Origin: Carposina sasakii
Taxonomy: Eukaryota; Arthropoda; Insecta; Lepidoptera; Carposinidae
Direction of reading: 5' to 3'
NCBI GenBank assembly: GCA_014607495.2
Contig: CP053153.1
Location: 13,888,001 to 13,952,000 of the forward strand
DNA length: 64,000 nucleotides
Shown: piece by piece, positions 46,528-59,136 of the stretch
Layout: the number at the start of each line of letters is the position of its first letter
How positions within the stretch are numbered: the first letter of the stretch is position 1
Made by a program: the position numbers and the translations under genes
The notes under the pieces: model-generated
What the model was told of the DNA's origin: nothing
The model's input: the letters and a program-made list of their open reading frames with translations, nothing else
Database searches by the model: none

Positions 46528-46920
46528 TAGATGATAAAGAATCTCAGAATCGCACAGCGAGCGATGGAGAGAGTTATGCTTGGGATCTCTCTGCGTGATC
46601 GAATCAGAAATGAGGAGATCCGCAGACGTACAAAGATCACCGACATAGCTCAACGGTCAAGCAAGCTGAAGTGGCAATGGGCAGGGCACATAGCTCGAAG
46701 AACTGATGGCCGATGGAGTCGGAAAGTTCTAGAGTGGATACCACGTATCGGCAAGCGCAGCGTGGGAAGGCCACCCGCGAAGTGGGGGGACGACCTGGCC
46801 AAGGTCGCGGGTGTCGGTTAGATGTAGGCGGCTTCCGACCGGTCGGAGTGGAGGTCGTTGGGGGAGGCTTATGTCCAACAGTGGACTTCTCAGGGCTGTA
46901 AATGATGATGATGTAGATGA
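46528..46920 (+). pseudogene. 5'-truncated RTE/Proto2-type LINE, C-terminal end with two stops
   Basis: Translation from 46531 gives QRAMERVMLGISLRDRIRN, LKWQWAGHIARRTDGRW and GKRSVGRPPAKWGDDLAKVA. It then hits TAG at 46819 and TAG at 46825 before the frame continues as RSLGEAYVQQWTSQGCK to the terminal TGA at 46903. The two stops sit where related proteins have W and Q. The 3' end is a (GAT)n tail. This is the commonly annotated lepidopteran LINE tail (F52C9.6-like). Confidence 0.85.
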
Positions 46921-48690
46921 TACAGAATGAAAATAAAACAATCTTTACGCCTAAAACTTTCGGCAATGATTCCCGAAACATTTTCCCAGTGCGTTTAGAA
47001 CTGAACAGCAATTTTACTATGTTAATTTAGGTGAGCATTATTAGTAGGTACTTAATTTTTATACGTTAAATAGATAAAATAAGTAAGACGTTGTATACCA
47101 AGACTATTCAAAGTTAAGTTTAAGTTGAATATATTTGAAAATTATTGCAAGTGTAAAAGTTGTCAACCCCTGAACCAGTTAGTACAACCGAGTCGACAAT
47201 TCGCTCCCGACGTGGATGGAACACCGGCATTAGTTTAATGTTCAGCACTCTAGATCGAAAATAGCGCAACATTGTCGCAACCTAACGCATTCACTTTGTA
47301 CTGCCGACGGTGACACATTGACAGGCGATTATGACCACTACTGGCTCGGAAAGAGATACAGTGTCGAAGGCACTGTCAATTTATTATATTTATTATCGTC
47401 ATTTATATTCCCACAGGAGTATAATTAACATGTGCGAGGTTGTGTAAGCTATTTAGTAAATAATTCAAATTATATCGGATAATTCTACAAAGATAAAATA
47501 AAATTTGGCTGTTATAGATCGGAATAATATTTATTTATTGTTATAGCACACAGTAAAGTTTTCACAAATAAAGTTTATAACAAGGAAGATGTACAAAAGC
47601 GTGCTTATCTCTTAGAGAGCTTTCTCCCAGTAAACCGAAACAAATTTAATTTACAAGGGCAACATTACGGGCGTCCTGTCGCCTAGTTAAGCAGAAAAAC
47701 AAACGAAGTTTTTTTTATTTCAGTCCCGAAAAAGCGACATTCTATTAACGATGGTCCTTTAATCGTATTCAGATCCTGACGTGCATTCTCTTTGTTATCT
47801 TGATTGATTAAGGCCCAGCATAATCTGAAGGCCCCCGGGGCCCTTGATTTCTGGGTCAAGTGATAATATCCAGGAATAACGTACCGAAGGTTTGTCGCTC
47901 CCGGCGATAATTGTCTTCGAATTTGTGTCGCCAAATATGAAAGTCAAAGAGATGGTGATTCCTTTGTTTTGCGATTTTTACATAGATACATAAATAATAT
48001 CCCTTATAATCCTGTAGTTTTGGCCCGAGTCTATATGTATGTAGGTATAGGTATGTACATAAATAATAAGAAGCAATCGAGGGTAGATGTTTTATAAAGT
48101 GGCTTTTAGGGCCTACTTGTCCCAAGTCCCTAATCGCGTTGACCGTCATCTAATCGGCTTATACTAAGGGTCCCTTGTACCATAGAGGAATTTGTACTAA
48201 ATGATTTTCTTAAACCTAACCTACCTGGATAAGAACACATGCTGTCCTACTTTTTTGATACAAAAAGAAAATGTCTCTTAAAATGAAGTGATTTAAAATC
48301 TAGCATGGCCATGTCTATTATTATAAAGACATATAACTTAGATTAGTTTTCAAACCAGAAAGAAGAAGTGTAGGTAGTTGGTATAGCATTGTTACGAGTA
48401 TAATAAAAAAAAAACTTGCAGATAAGCTTTTAATCAAGTAAAAAAGTTTCGTGTTTCTAAACGTTAGCGATATTCCTATCGTGATGGTATCTCGCAAACT
48501 AGTTTCGAACATCCAGTCTTTTAGTTCATGAAGAATGAACTTTGTAAACTTGGGCTTATGATTTAAAGTTGATTGACGATAAAGTTGCTGAAAACCTTAA
48601 AAATAACCTAAAAAATATGTGTAGGTAAATTGTTGTTTTGCATGGGAACTTAGCTAGAAAAGACAGGGGCGTTAAGATAGTTTTATAGTT
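46921..48690. other. No gene found
   Basis: Frames up to 97 codons on the minus strand (47856-48149) show no recognisable domain. Confidence 0.5.
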
Positions 48691-48815
48691 ACATATACAT
48701 ACTCGTATATATAATCATGCCTTTATCCCTTACGGGGTAGGCAGAGCACCAAGGGCCGATAGAACCACATGGTGGCACTTCTGACCAATTTTGAGGGTAT
48801 AGTTCAGATGTACAC
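48691..48815 (+). repeat. Family A repeat, 5' half
   Basis: CCTTTATCCCTTACGGGGTA, GGCAGAGCACCAAGGGCCG and CTGACCAATTTTGAGGGTAT match 4640-4740. Confidence 0.75.
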
Positions 48816-49149
48816 ATGGTTTCTGGTGGTAAAAACCTTTAAACAGAGATATAGAGAACTTACGCTCATTTTCTTAGTGTTAATCTTTCCCTTGATTCGG
48901 GCAATGAGATGATGGTAGTCGAGTGTTATTTAAGTTTGAGTCAAGGACTAATGATATGGGGTTAGCACAGAGTACCCCATGTTTTTTGCGCCTTTATGCA
49001 AGGCAGGTGCGAGGAAATAAGCCGGCAGCGGGAGGGTTAAGGAGCGCTTTTTGCGACGTTTTCTTAACGTATACAACAGAAGGGTTAAATGGGGGACTGA
49101 CACGGTTTTGTTTCACTCTATTTATTTTTTCGTGAGTGACGTGTTTTGT

Positions 49150-49290
49150 GTGTGTGGTCACCAACCCGCCTGCCCAGCGTGGTGACTATGGGCAAATACC
49201 CCCCATGGCAGTCTTGTGGCGTGCCCTGGGGGAGGCCTACGTCCAGCAGTGGACTGCAATAGGCTGATGATGATGATGATGATGATGACG
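49150..49290 (+). repeat. Family B SINE-like repeat with (GATGAT)n tail
   Basis: CACCAACCCGCCTGCCCAGC, GTGGTGACTATGGGCAAATA, GGGGGAGGCCTACGTCCAGC and AGTGGACTGCAATAGGCTGA, followed by a (GAT)n tail at 49264-49288. The 3' 40 nt match the coding end of the LINE at 46528-46920. Confidence 0.85.
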
Positions 49291-50045
49291 TGTTTTACGT
49301 ATTAGTGGCATTCTTTCATACTTTTCTTTTTTGCCTTTGCCTACGTAGGTTTACGCTGTATCTTGTTATCGTATAAATACGTAGATTGTATCTGTGGTGT
49401 TTGGAAGAGATATGCTCGTAATTTTTTTTCATTCCATTGGTATTATTTTCTTTTGAACGATAATTCCTGTTAAATTAAGTAAATAAGGAAATGACAATTA
49501 GATAATAACAAAAGAACACACTAGCCAGAATTCTGTGACCAAAATTTTGGTGAGCGCATCGGTCTTGGAATTCTTCGACCATTTTTTCGAAATACCCTTA
49601 AAAGGGCTACTGTTTAAATATTTAAAAAGTGAACAAAAGTATAGACAACATAGTGACACACAGAATCACTGTATACGAAGTAGTTTGCTTGGTACCCCAT
49701 TGTTGATGTCACGAAAAACAAAACATATCGATATCCGACTGTAACTAACTTTTTCTTTCATTGCCCCTTTTCCCTTGAGACTCACTCAATGGAGGAGCTA
49801 TGTAATAAAAGCTACTATAAACACGTCAATTTCCAATAACACAAAACCGTTGACCGTTTGATTTCCCTAAACCCTCATACCTACTCCTGCACCATCACCA
49901 GCTCGCGCCTACTAACTGCGTATTAATGCTAATACACGAGCAGCCCTTGGGGAAACATCTCCAAGATTTACTCTTGTAGTGAGATTGTAAGGTAGAAAGA
50001 GTCTTGTACTTTTTGAGCCTTTTCGACAGGAAATAAACCAGAGGG
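49291..50045. other. No gene found
   Basis: No recognisable exon or repeat copy. Confidence 0.5.
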
Positions 50046-50156
50046 GTAAGCACAAACCTCTTGATAGTCCGTAACGCTATCATCCAACTGTCAAATCTCA
50101 TAGATTTTGCTAGAGAATCGCTAGCGTTACGCCGTGTAAAAAGGTTCGTGCTTACC
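50046..50156. repeat. Imperfect foldback of about 36-bp arms
   Basis: GTAAGCACAAACCTC at the left and the inverse GTAAGCACGAACCTT at the right; the pairing continues through CGTAACGCTA. The loop is about 40 nt. Possibly a small MITE or a hairpin transcript; single copy in the window. Confidence 0.6.
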
Positions 50157-51172
50157 ACACAGAGCCCATAGTTAATTAATTCGTCACTAATATTTCCTTC
50201 AATAGCATTTAGAATTTGGTACAAGAAAGGCTTTCCATGGAATCAATTCGTATTAAAGTTCGTCAGCGGGTCGTCTAGTAGGTAGTAGTTTAATCATAGG
50301 AAAGGCTTCCACTTGACGAAGCAAACAAGATGCCAGCTCCACTCCATTTAGATAAGATGTGAAGCTGCACTTCTACCTACCTACCTATACCTTCCTAACT
50401 GTGGTATAATTGGAGCTCAAAATTGAACATTTGTGCGGGTACATTAGATGATTAAGGGGTCCTAAGCTTCATTGCCTTTGTATCCAATGCTGCACAGAAA
50501 TATTAAGGCACTGTCAAAAAAAGGCTTTCAATAACACTACAAACGTATTGTTAAAGTTAGGTGGCAATCTTAACACTCTCCCTGAGGACCCGAATATAGG
50601 GTTCTATTCTCTGTCCAACCATCATAAAAAGAGCTCTAATAACAGTCCCGAATCGAGAACCTAGGGATCAATATTGAATGGTAATAGTTACTAACCAATA
50701 TTAAGCGAGACGCGTGTTGAAATGATATTGTATGGAGTCAGGTGTCCAGATTTTCTGGATCATTTTCCCTAAACCTTAGGTGCTCCAGCTTCATTATAGT
50801 AATTGCTTTTCATGCGAAACTGAAATGGTTTACTCTTTCAAGTGCTGTTCACTTTGGACTGGAAAATGTGAAAATTAAATTATTTTCCCCTAAAAGAGGA
50901 TTTTTTTGACGACTTTAATTCGAGATAACGGACGCGTTTCGTCAAGTTTAATAATTCTGAAATCTTTTTTCTGAGCCTTATCTTTTTAATTCATTCTTGT
51001 GCCCACTTGCCGTATTCGGGAAGTCTGCTTTAATTATTTTTATAATTTGAAGTGTTTTATTTCGATTACTGTCTGGATATTCCAGGTCATGATTTAATCA
51101 TGCTATCTTTGCATTTATGTGAAAATCACCTTCTCTACCTTCGTTCTACTAATCATAATCATTATAGGTATA
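50157..51172. other. No gene found
   Basis: No recognisable feature. Confidence 0.5.
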
Positions 51173-51285
51173 GGGCCAAAACACATAACCGCGCCGCGCC
51201 AACGCGCGGTGGTGTGGTGGTGTGGTGTCACTGCCGATTTTAGCGTTGCGGCGCGGCGCCGCAACGCGGTTTTGTGTTTCGGTCC
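51173..51285. mobile_element. GC-rich palindromic MITE
   Basis: GGGCCAAAACACATAACCGC at the left mirrors GCGGTTTTGTGTTTCGGTCC at the right. The arms continue into GCGCCGCGCC and GGCGCGGCGCCGC. It is far more GC-rich than its surroundings and CpG-dense. Confidence 0.75.
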
Positions 51286-51956
51286 ATAATGAAAATTACA
51301 TTTGACAAATCTACAATGCAATAACTACAAAAATCGAGTCATCACGATAAGTGTGATCATATTACGCTGATTCCAAAATTAGGACATTTTACTTTGAAAA
51401 ACATATTTTATTTATTTAAAAATATTTTCAAACATTACAGCTTGTGCCAATGCGCCTTGAAAAGTAAGTAGATAATTTAAGGTAGATAAATGATTAATTA
51501 AATAACGAACTAAGACACATTTCTACAGTTGTTACTTTGCCTACTATCGTTCGCTATCTCACAGTACCTCAAAAAATCCAGACACACAACCGTCCATCCG
51601 CTTGCAAACAATCACATTCAGCTGCTAAAGCTAGAAGCGCTTATTGTTATCATTCATCTCCATCATTATAAACAGTTATGAAAAGTCTTCTTCTGAACAT
51701 AGGCAACATAGACGTTATCATTACTTAACAATAAAGTTAATTTAAACAGCTATATATATAAGTTCAACACACCATCATAACTTAGCCGCTAATGCGGGCA
51801 TTAAGCATATGGACAAGCAAACAGACATACATTAGATGCCATAAATAAGTAGAGCAAACATGCTGCAGCCCGCTAATGCCGGCAACCCTGCTGGGCGGGA
51901 TTTACGGTGTTGCCAGTTATATGTAGACATTACCCGCGTTTTAACATTACATTATG
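51286..51956. other. No gene found
   Basis: No recognisable feature. Confidence 0.5.
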
Positions 51957-51964
51957 TTTTTATT

Positions 51965-52243
51965 CAGGGCCGGATTTAGGGGAAGGCAACCGGGGCGAAA
52001 GCTCCAGGGCCTCCACAAACGGGGGGGCCCCACAATAGAGATTTCGAAAAAAAAATATTTCAAATTCCAACTAGTAAACATCTTTTCCTTTAATATTTTT
52101 TTGTCTCTTTTTACTTTACTTACAGTGCTTTGTACATACATGATTATATTATTCTGTATTTAAATTAATTAAATAATTTAGGGCAAGGGGGCCTCCCGCT
52201 CCTTTGTTGCCCCAAGGCCTCCGGACCTCTAAATCCGGCCCTG
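51965..52243. mobile_element. hAT-type MITE (CAGGGCCGGATTTAG ends)
   Basis: Starts CAGGGCCGGATTTAGGGG and ends with the inverse (CCTCTAAATCCGGCCCTG), 279 bp. Flanked by TTTTTATT (51957-51964) and TTTTTACT (52244-52251), an 8-bp target duplication with one mismatch. These ends are a well-known hAT type. Confidence 0.9.
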
Positions 52244-52354
52244 TTTTTACTGGTCAAATTCTATATAGCAATGTGTTTTTCAATGACCGTTTTAAGAACT
52301 TCACTACCAAAGGGTGATAAACTAAACTCTATTATTTTTTATATGTCATACGGA

Positions 52355-52585
52355 AGTCCTGTGCTGACGCGGGACTTCCCTAGGATTACCTAGAATCAGC
52401 AGCTTCTCTATCTGTGCATGTCGTAAGAGTCGACTAAGCACCTCAGGGGCGTTCTCTCAGGCGATGAGCTAGCGACTTATCACTGATCAATTACATCTGT
52501 CCCCGCTATAATAAACGTGGCGGTTGAATCTCCTATATGATCTTGCAGTTCTGACTACCCATTTTGGGAACACTGCCGTGTGTAT
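52355..52585 (+). repeat. A2 dispersed repeat, most complete copy
   Basis: CTGTGCTGACGCGGGACTTC, TGTGCATGTCGTAAGAGTCG, AGGCGATGAGCTAGCGACTT, GATCTTGCAGTTCTGACTAC, TTTGGGAACACTGCCGTGTG. Confidence 0.75.
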
Positions 52586-52814
52586 ATTTTTGTTCACGTC
52601 CTATGTGCCGATTGGAGATAATAATTATGTGTTTGCTAGTTTCTGAGTTATGTTTGAAAAGTTCTTACATCCGCGCAGTTTGGCGCAAGCTCGGGTAATG
52701 TTTTAAGTTAGGAGACAATTTATCACAAGTCATGCGAACGTATGAGGATGTGGGCACGACATGTCGCCAGCTTAAAGGGTACTGTACATTGTATGACCAT
52801 GTGAACAAAATGTT

Positions 52815-52970
52815 TGGTACACGCGTCTACGTGCATTTCTGGAAAAAATGCAATCTAATAACTTTGCACCTTAATATCTCGGAAATTAGACACTTCCATG
52901 CATTAATGGAGAAAATAATCGTCACAATGAAAGCGTAGTATTCGGAAACGAAAAAACATCCTGTATATTA
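52815..52970 (+). mobile_element. Family C fragment
   Basis: CGCGTCTACGTGCATTTCTG, TTAATATCTCGGAAATTAGA, ATTAATGGAGAAAATAATCG and CATCCTGTATATT align with 9565-9740; diverged. Confidence 0.6.
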
Positions 52971-54364
52971 AGACAAAGTAATGTTTGTATAAGTAGTAAA
53001 CGTAAGCATGGCCGCCCTAAGTAGATCTGGTGGCGGACAATTATCGAAATATTTCCTCCAATGGCAAGCCTTCATTTTGGATGTGACAATGAAGTCTAAC
53101 CGGAAAACCAATGAAGTATTAGTAATAAAAAAAATTAATAACAAAAGCTATAACTTCCTTAATTGTGAAGGACCATTTACAATTGTATTATAATTTGCAT
53201 TAATCTACAGACATGCCACCTACTATAAAACAACTTTAATCTCCGCAATAGCCATTAAACAGATTTGTATCATTAATCTAATGCATGTCTCATGCAAATC
53301 GTACAACATATAACTCAACAGAATTTATCTGCAAATAACCTCTCCTATGATGTAGTCTCCCTAAGATACAGCTCGATGATTTGTTATGATCACCTCGACT
53401 GCGCTCAGCGGGAAGCCAAAAACTGCATTTAATTCAAACCAGCCGTTTTACACCATTCCAAATTCAACTCTAACGTTAATAAACTATGGTATAAAGTTAT
53501 TTAGCAGCGATAACTTCCGAAATCACAAAACAAATACTGCCGTAACAATTAAGAGGCGATAATGAAAATGTGAACTTTATTCTGAATTTAATGTTATTGC
53601 TGTGCATGTAGAGTTGGTTTCGCTTCGGGGGGTATGTTTTGAATTGAAATTTATATGTAACGTCTCTGTATTGATATGTTTTATGTAGAACTGTAACCGA
53701 TCAGTGTATTACAGAGCACGTTGAATTGTTTTAATTTTCAATGCGCAAGAATTTATATGATTTTTACTGTTTTTTTTTAATTTAAGCCCAATTACAACAC
53801 AAGTAATATGATACGTAGATATACATATACTGCTAAGAAGTCCTTCCTACCCATGCTCTATAAATGGAATAAATCATTGTAATTTAGTAATATGTATGTA
53901 ATTTTTTTCCTATAGTAGATTTTTTTGTATGAGTCATACCAATACATTCAAGCTAACATCCGTCCCTAGATATGTGTAAAAAATTGTATGATTCCACAGG
54001 TAGACTTTTTAGCAGTATACATATCATCTAACCGAAACTGAATACCAGTCAAACGCAATAAATTGCAGCAATCATCCTAAAATAGAATTGTTAGCAATAA
54101 ACAAAATACCTCTGACTGTAATAAATCCGTGTCCGCACGGAAAATATCGGACGGACGTGCATTTATCACCGTACGGACATGACGACCCGGCGGCCGGGCG
54201 GACAAACAACTGATTCCGAGCTTTGCATGCGACATAACGGTTTAGCGCAAATATATTGGAATTGTGCATCAAATTTTGATGTCTATTTAGGCAAACAACG
54301 TAGATGTTAATACTCGTATCCAGGGGACTATAATGTAGTTTCATAAAATTTTTAATTAGATATT
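52971..54364. other. No gene found
   Basis: The 109-codon minus frame at 54072-54401 has no recognisable domain. Confidence 0.5.
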
Positions 54365-54545
54365 TAATATAATAATAATAATAATTGTTTATTGGTACCA
54401 AATTACAGACACTAGAAAAATAGAGGCCCTGTGGCCTATGCTAGTTAGTTATAACTGTGTTACAGGCCACAGTGATCCCCTTAATGTACATATCAATGTG
54501 TATACAGGCACTAGAAAATGAAATAAACTTTATTAAATTTTTTAT
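54365..54545 (-). repeat. Possible 3'-end fragment of a non-LTR element, with simple repeat
   Basis: An (ATA)n tract borders TGTTTATTGGTACCAAATTA, then GGCCCTGTGGCCTATGC and its near inverse ACAGGCCACAGTG; ends AATAAACTTTATT. Orientation and class are uncertain. Confidence 0.4.
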
Positions 54546-56196
54546 TTTATTTTTATTACCCGTAATAAATACCCGTTCCTGAAATGAGGTAGCTAGAGCT
54601 GCAGGATCACGAAAGGAAATCCATGCACCTTTTCAGGTATAAATGGCCAATCGAATATTGGTAAGTATCAAATACCTTTTGCGCCTCGGCTCGGGTAGAC
54701 ATTTGTCGGAACTCTTTGCAATGACAGGCTTTCCGCACTCGTAATGAAAATATATACTATTTCACGATTATTGGTTGAATGAATTTTGGTTTTTTTACCT
54801 ATCTAGACGTACTATTCTCTAGTGTGCTGTTGTACCTAATGTAAGTACCTATATATTTGTCATTTACTAATTTGCGTAGTTAAATTTATTACAAAAAAAA
54901 ACGATTTATTATTTGCTACTTTGGTTTCTTTATCACCTAACCTAAGTATTAAATGAAACGTCTGAATAGAGTTATTGTGTCTATTCCGTTGCGATAGAAA
55001 AGTAATCATTCCCCTAAGCGCCTTCGATGTCGTGAATCAATCGATGTTGTTGTTGGGTTCATGTGAATTGGTCAGTAGGTAGTTGTTCATATTATGAATG
55101 TTTTTGCCAATATGGCTGGGTACAAAGATAACATCACAAAAGTAATTACTATTTACACAGATACTCTATGAAGGTACTCTATCAAGATAAGGTCTATTAG
55201 ATATTCCTATCTCAAGAAAAGAAACTAAAGTAGATACTATTGAAAACAGATGGATAAACTTTTGGTGTTGGCATACTTCATATCTTCCAATGTAAAAGTA
55301 AAGCTGGGAGGTGGTTGTAGAAAATTACAATAACGCTCTGTTGATGGCGTAGAATTAATTCTTTATTGCACTATTGAAATTTTATACAAAGGCGAATTAA
55401 TGCTACATAGTAACCTTCCAGTTAACCAGTATTGCTAGAAATAACTTTATTAGAGCCCATATTATTCGAAGTTTTAGATTCCTGGTCCAGAAACAAGTTT
55501 TAAAAACCAATTCGAAGAGTCGTTACTATATCATCAGTGCCCGCCAAAATGAGTGCGCGTACCTACGACAAAGAAATCAATTTATCACGACACAGCGCTG
55601 AAAGGTCAGCCCTAGTGGGACCCTGGGGATCTAGCGTCCATACAAGCAGACTTTAACCTTATCACCGCAAAATAAGATACAAGCCAAGTACATAATAGGA
55701 CCTTTTGATAGAGGTCTTTCACCTTTCCATATGAGAATTAAAAAGATAATTCTTGTTTGCCGCTCGGTAAATCGTGTTGAAACCTTTTGTTGGGTTTTTA
55801 AGGATATAAATAGGGAGGTTTTACTTACAATCATCAATCGTTTTAATTTTGATATAAAAAGTCATTTAATTGTAGATGAAAGAAAAACCGATGTGCTTAT
55901 CAAACATGTGCTTCCTTACTAAAAATTTTTTATATTAAAAAACTAGCGTCCAAAAAACTATACAAGTGTGATAGCAATGAAAATATCAATGTCCACCTTA
56001 GAAAATCAAGGGTATTATTATAACAGAATCTTCCAAAATTGGTTTTATGACCTTTATGATGAAGTATATGGAAAGGTTTAATTTTTTTTACCATTTAGGG
56101 CCGATTTTTCAATCGTCAAGCAGCTATCTGAAGGATAAAGTTGATGTTGTCACTATATTCTTGTATTCTTTATCGTACAGACAAGCATTGGACAAT
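54546..56196. other. No gene found
   Basis: No recognisable exon or repeat copy. Confidence 0.5.
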
Positions 56197-56588
56197 ATAC
56201 AGGGTGTAAAAAGACAACGTTGTTATTTTAATACTTCGTAAGTATTCTTTGTAACGTAACGATCATTTTTTTCTATGGAACCAACACTGGGAAACGAAAA
56301 CATTTTTTTTGATTTTTTTTTAAATGCAAGCAATGTATTCGATTGACAAATGTACCTACAAAACTAACATCTTTAAATATTAATATGGTGTCTTTAAAAA
56401 AAAATGTTTGTTAACTGTTTCCAGATGGATTTATTTAAAAAAAAATGCTGATATTCATGTAACTTTGAACCTCAATATCTTGGAAACCCGTGGTTTCCCA
56501 GGGGTGCTTCCATAGAAAAAAAATGATCGTGATGTTACAAAGAATACGAGGTATTAAAAGAACAAAGTTTTTTTTTACACCCAGTAGT
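56197..56588. mobile_element. Palindromic element related to family C
   Basis: Left ATACAGGGTGTAAAAAGAC, ATTTTAATACTTCGTA, AACGATCATTTTTTTCTATG; right CATAGAAAAAAAATGATCGT, TACGAGGTATTAAAAG and TTTTTACACCCAGT, an extended inverse. The GGAAGC/CCTGGGA block links it to family C. Confidence 0.8.
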
Positions 56589-56604
56589 GACTATCTTCAT
56601 TAAA

Positions 56605-56957
56605 AAATATATAATGCGGTGATAGCCCAGTGGTTAAGACGTGCACCTTCCAAGCGGGAGGCGTAAGTTCGATCCCAGTTACGGCCTGTACCAATGAATT
56701 TATTTCATGTATAGATTTTAATGTTGCAAAAATTAGCACTTAGCTCGTGCCTCGGAAAGCACGTAAAACCGTTGGTCCTGCGCCTGATCTCTCTCCGGTC
56801 GTGTCGGCTTTCCGTCCCATCGGACTATGAGAGTAACGGAATAGAGAGTGCATCTGTGTTTGCGCACACACTTGTGCACTATAATATCTCCTGCGTACCT
56901 GGCCAATCTCCGTAGAGATTGGTCGCCTTGGCCGAAATACGGTCGGAGATCATCATC
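56605..56957 (+). mobile_element. tRNA-derived SINE with 12-bp target duplication
   Basis: The head at 56616-56685 is tRNA-like: box A-like TAGCCCAGTGGTTAAGACG and box B AAGTTCGATCCC, with a TTCC-containing anticodon loop. The body continues CCTCGGAAAGCACGTAAAAC and GTCGTGTCGGCTTTCC and ends in a (CAT)n tail. The element is flanked by ATCTTCATTAAA at 56593-56604 and 56958-56969. The duplication and tail show LINE-mediated insertion. It is not a tRNA gene, because the acceptor stem does not close. Confidence 0.9.
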
Positions 56958-57464
56958 ATCTTCATTAAAGATATCATTCATTATTAGAGAGACAGTATTA
57001 AACTTATCGTTCAGATAGGCTATCTGACCATTGGATAAATCGGCTCGTAGTTACTACATATAACTCGAGATTTTATGTTGCAATTGACCGTATATAGGAA
57101 AACATAAATAACTGTACAGTTCAGTATTTGCCGTGTCGACAGTAGAAACGTTAAAACGTCATAAACTATCGAATATTATTATCGACAAAATATTTATTTG
57201 CCTTCGCCATCGAGAAATAAGTTATGTTATGACGACATTACCATCTTATATCGGTTCGATATTCAGAAAGTTAATGGCAGCATTTAATAGGGTAATCTAT
57301 TATAAAATTTATGTCTTTGCTAAAAGGTTTTGCATTAGGCGGTGATGGTCTCGAGTGATAAAGCTAATCTATGGGTTTATTACCTGCGGTTCTAATTTTT
57401 TTAGATGAATCATATTATGAATCATTTGAAATATACATAGCTGGTTCTGAAACTTTTAAATCTC
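56958..57464. other. No gene found
   Basis: No recognisable feature. Confidence 0.5.
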
Positions 57465-57560
57465 CGTACTTACGTCTGCTAAGCGTGGCTGCAGGACCTC
57501 CTTTACGATACTGTAGTTCTGGCTACCTTGTTGTGGAATACAGCCATGTGTGTGTGTACA
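57465..57560 (+). repeat. Partial A2 repeat
   Basis: GCTAAGCGTGGCTGCAGGAC, GATACTGTAGTTCTGGCTAC and TGGAATACAGCCATGTGTG match the A2 3' part at 22395-22475. Confidence 0.6.
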
Positions 57561-57700
57561 TTGTATGTATGGAGGTCTATCGGTCAAGGTGTCTCCATCT
57601 GTTTAGTCAAAAAAATTAAGACAACATGTGTTCTAATCTGCTGATAAAATTAATATTAATGCTATTCATTACACATTTTTGGTGCACTTGTTAATGTTTA

Positions 57701-57965
57701 TACAGGGGTAACAAAAAGGGTATATTAAGCGAAAAGCTATGTAAATAGCCCACTATAAAGAACCTATCCACAAAATTTGAGATCAGAAATCACATGTTTA
57801 TTTTTCCCGATAGTATGGAGAATTTTTAAATATCTCAGGAATTTTCATACAATCTTGAAAAATAAAAATGTGATTTCGTGTTTCAAATTTTGGAAATAGG
57901 TTCTCTATAGTGGGCTATTTATACAGCTTTTCGCTTAACATACCCTTTCTGTTACATCCTGTATA
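57701..57965. mobile_element. Family D foldback element, full length
   Basis: TACAGGGGTAACAAAAAGGG, AGCGAAAAGCTATGTAAATA, GCCCACTATAAAGAACC and the inverse TTCGCTTAACATACCCTTTC, TGTTACATCCTGTATA. Confidence 0.9.
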
Positions 57966-58650
57966 AGTGCCTGTAAACAAAAACGTTTCTTAAAATATTT
58001 ATTTATATAAAACATCTTTACATTCTAATCTGAACCTAAAGCATCTACGTTGAAATAACCATAAAATTTCTTGTTATGTGTATCTAAAGAGATATCAATG
58101 GTTCTTATCTAATGGTAAGAAAGTATTAATCAACAAATTCTTATAAAATCTGCAGCAGGCTTATTCGATATTGTTGTCCTATTGGAGTACCTTTTGCTTT
58201 TAGCAGAATCGCTGAAAGTGATATCTTAGCCCCCCCTGATATTAACAATAACGTTTATTGCCTTAATTTATGAGGCATAGGTAAGGTTTGAATTACTCCT
58301 TTATTATGACATATCACTAAAAGCCCGTATTTTGTGATCACTTCAAGAGAGGAATTAAAAAAATCGTAGTTATAAACGAGGTTTTATGAAAACGACAACG
58401 GGTTGAAGATATTAAGGATATTTTCTTTTTTTGAATAATTTTTTTTTCAATGTAAATTTGCTGTTAACGTTTGTTCCAGTGTTTATTGATTAAGCCACAA
58501 TGTGTTGTGTGAGTGGCCGAGGTGTAAAGTGTCATTTTGAATGGAAGTCTGGGTCTATGGTCTTTATGTAAATATACTCGGACTAAGATGATTATTGATT
58601 CCTCTACATTATAAATAGTAATAAAAGAACAAGCAACAAATATCAATGAA
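57966..58650. other. No gene found
   Basis: AT-rich; no recognisable feature. Confidence 0.5.
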
Positions 58651-58906
58651 CTAGTGGACGCAGAAAAAACAAAATATCGAAATTATCCGGGATAAAAATA
58701 TTTTCCCGGGATAAAAAGTAGCCTATGTGTTATTCTGATATGCAAGCTATATCAATAATATCAAGCTACAATATAAGCAAACAAACAATATAAGCAATAT
58801 CAAGTTTCATTAAAATTCATTCAGTACTTTTTGCGTGAAAGGGCAACAAACATCCTTACATACTTACATACATCCTCTCAAACTTTCGCGTTTATAATAT
58901 TAGTAG
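58651..58906 (-). mobile_element. Helitron copy lacking its 3' hairpin
   Basis: CTAG (58654-58651) and TGGACGCAG, but the CCCGCGACTTCGTCCGCG hairpin is deleted. The interior (ATTATCCGGGATAAAAATAT, AAAGTAGCCTATGTGTTAT) and the 5' end (inverse of CGCGTTTATAATATTAGTA) are present. Confidence 0.75.
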
Positions 58907-59136
58907 TCTTTTCTTTACTAATTTATCAATATTTTGGTGAATTTTTGAATTTTTTCATTTAAATTTAACTAATTCACCCAATACTATTTGGTTTGTGTGC
59001 ACTACTTAGTAGAGGGTAGTTAATTCGTTCATAGTAATTAGTGGTTTACTAATTTACTAACATAACTGAGGATGCCACGGTTGTTGGCGAAACATATGTA
59101 GATTAATTATCTAGTTTTTGATTTACATACAGGTGC

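Noticed and set aside
46637..47011. 124-codon minus-strand frame
   Set aside because: It is the antisense of the LINE tail.
56616..56685. tRNA-Gly-like gene
   Set aside because: It is the head of a SINE with a tail and target duplication, and the acceptor stem does not pair.
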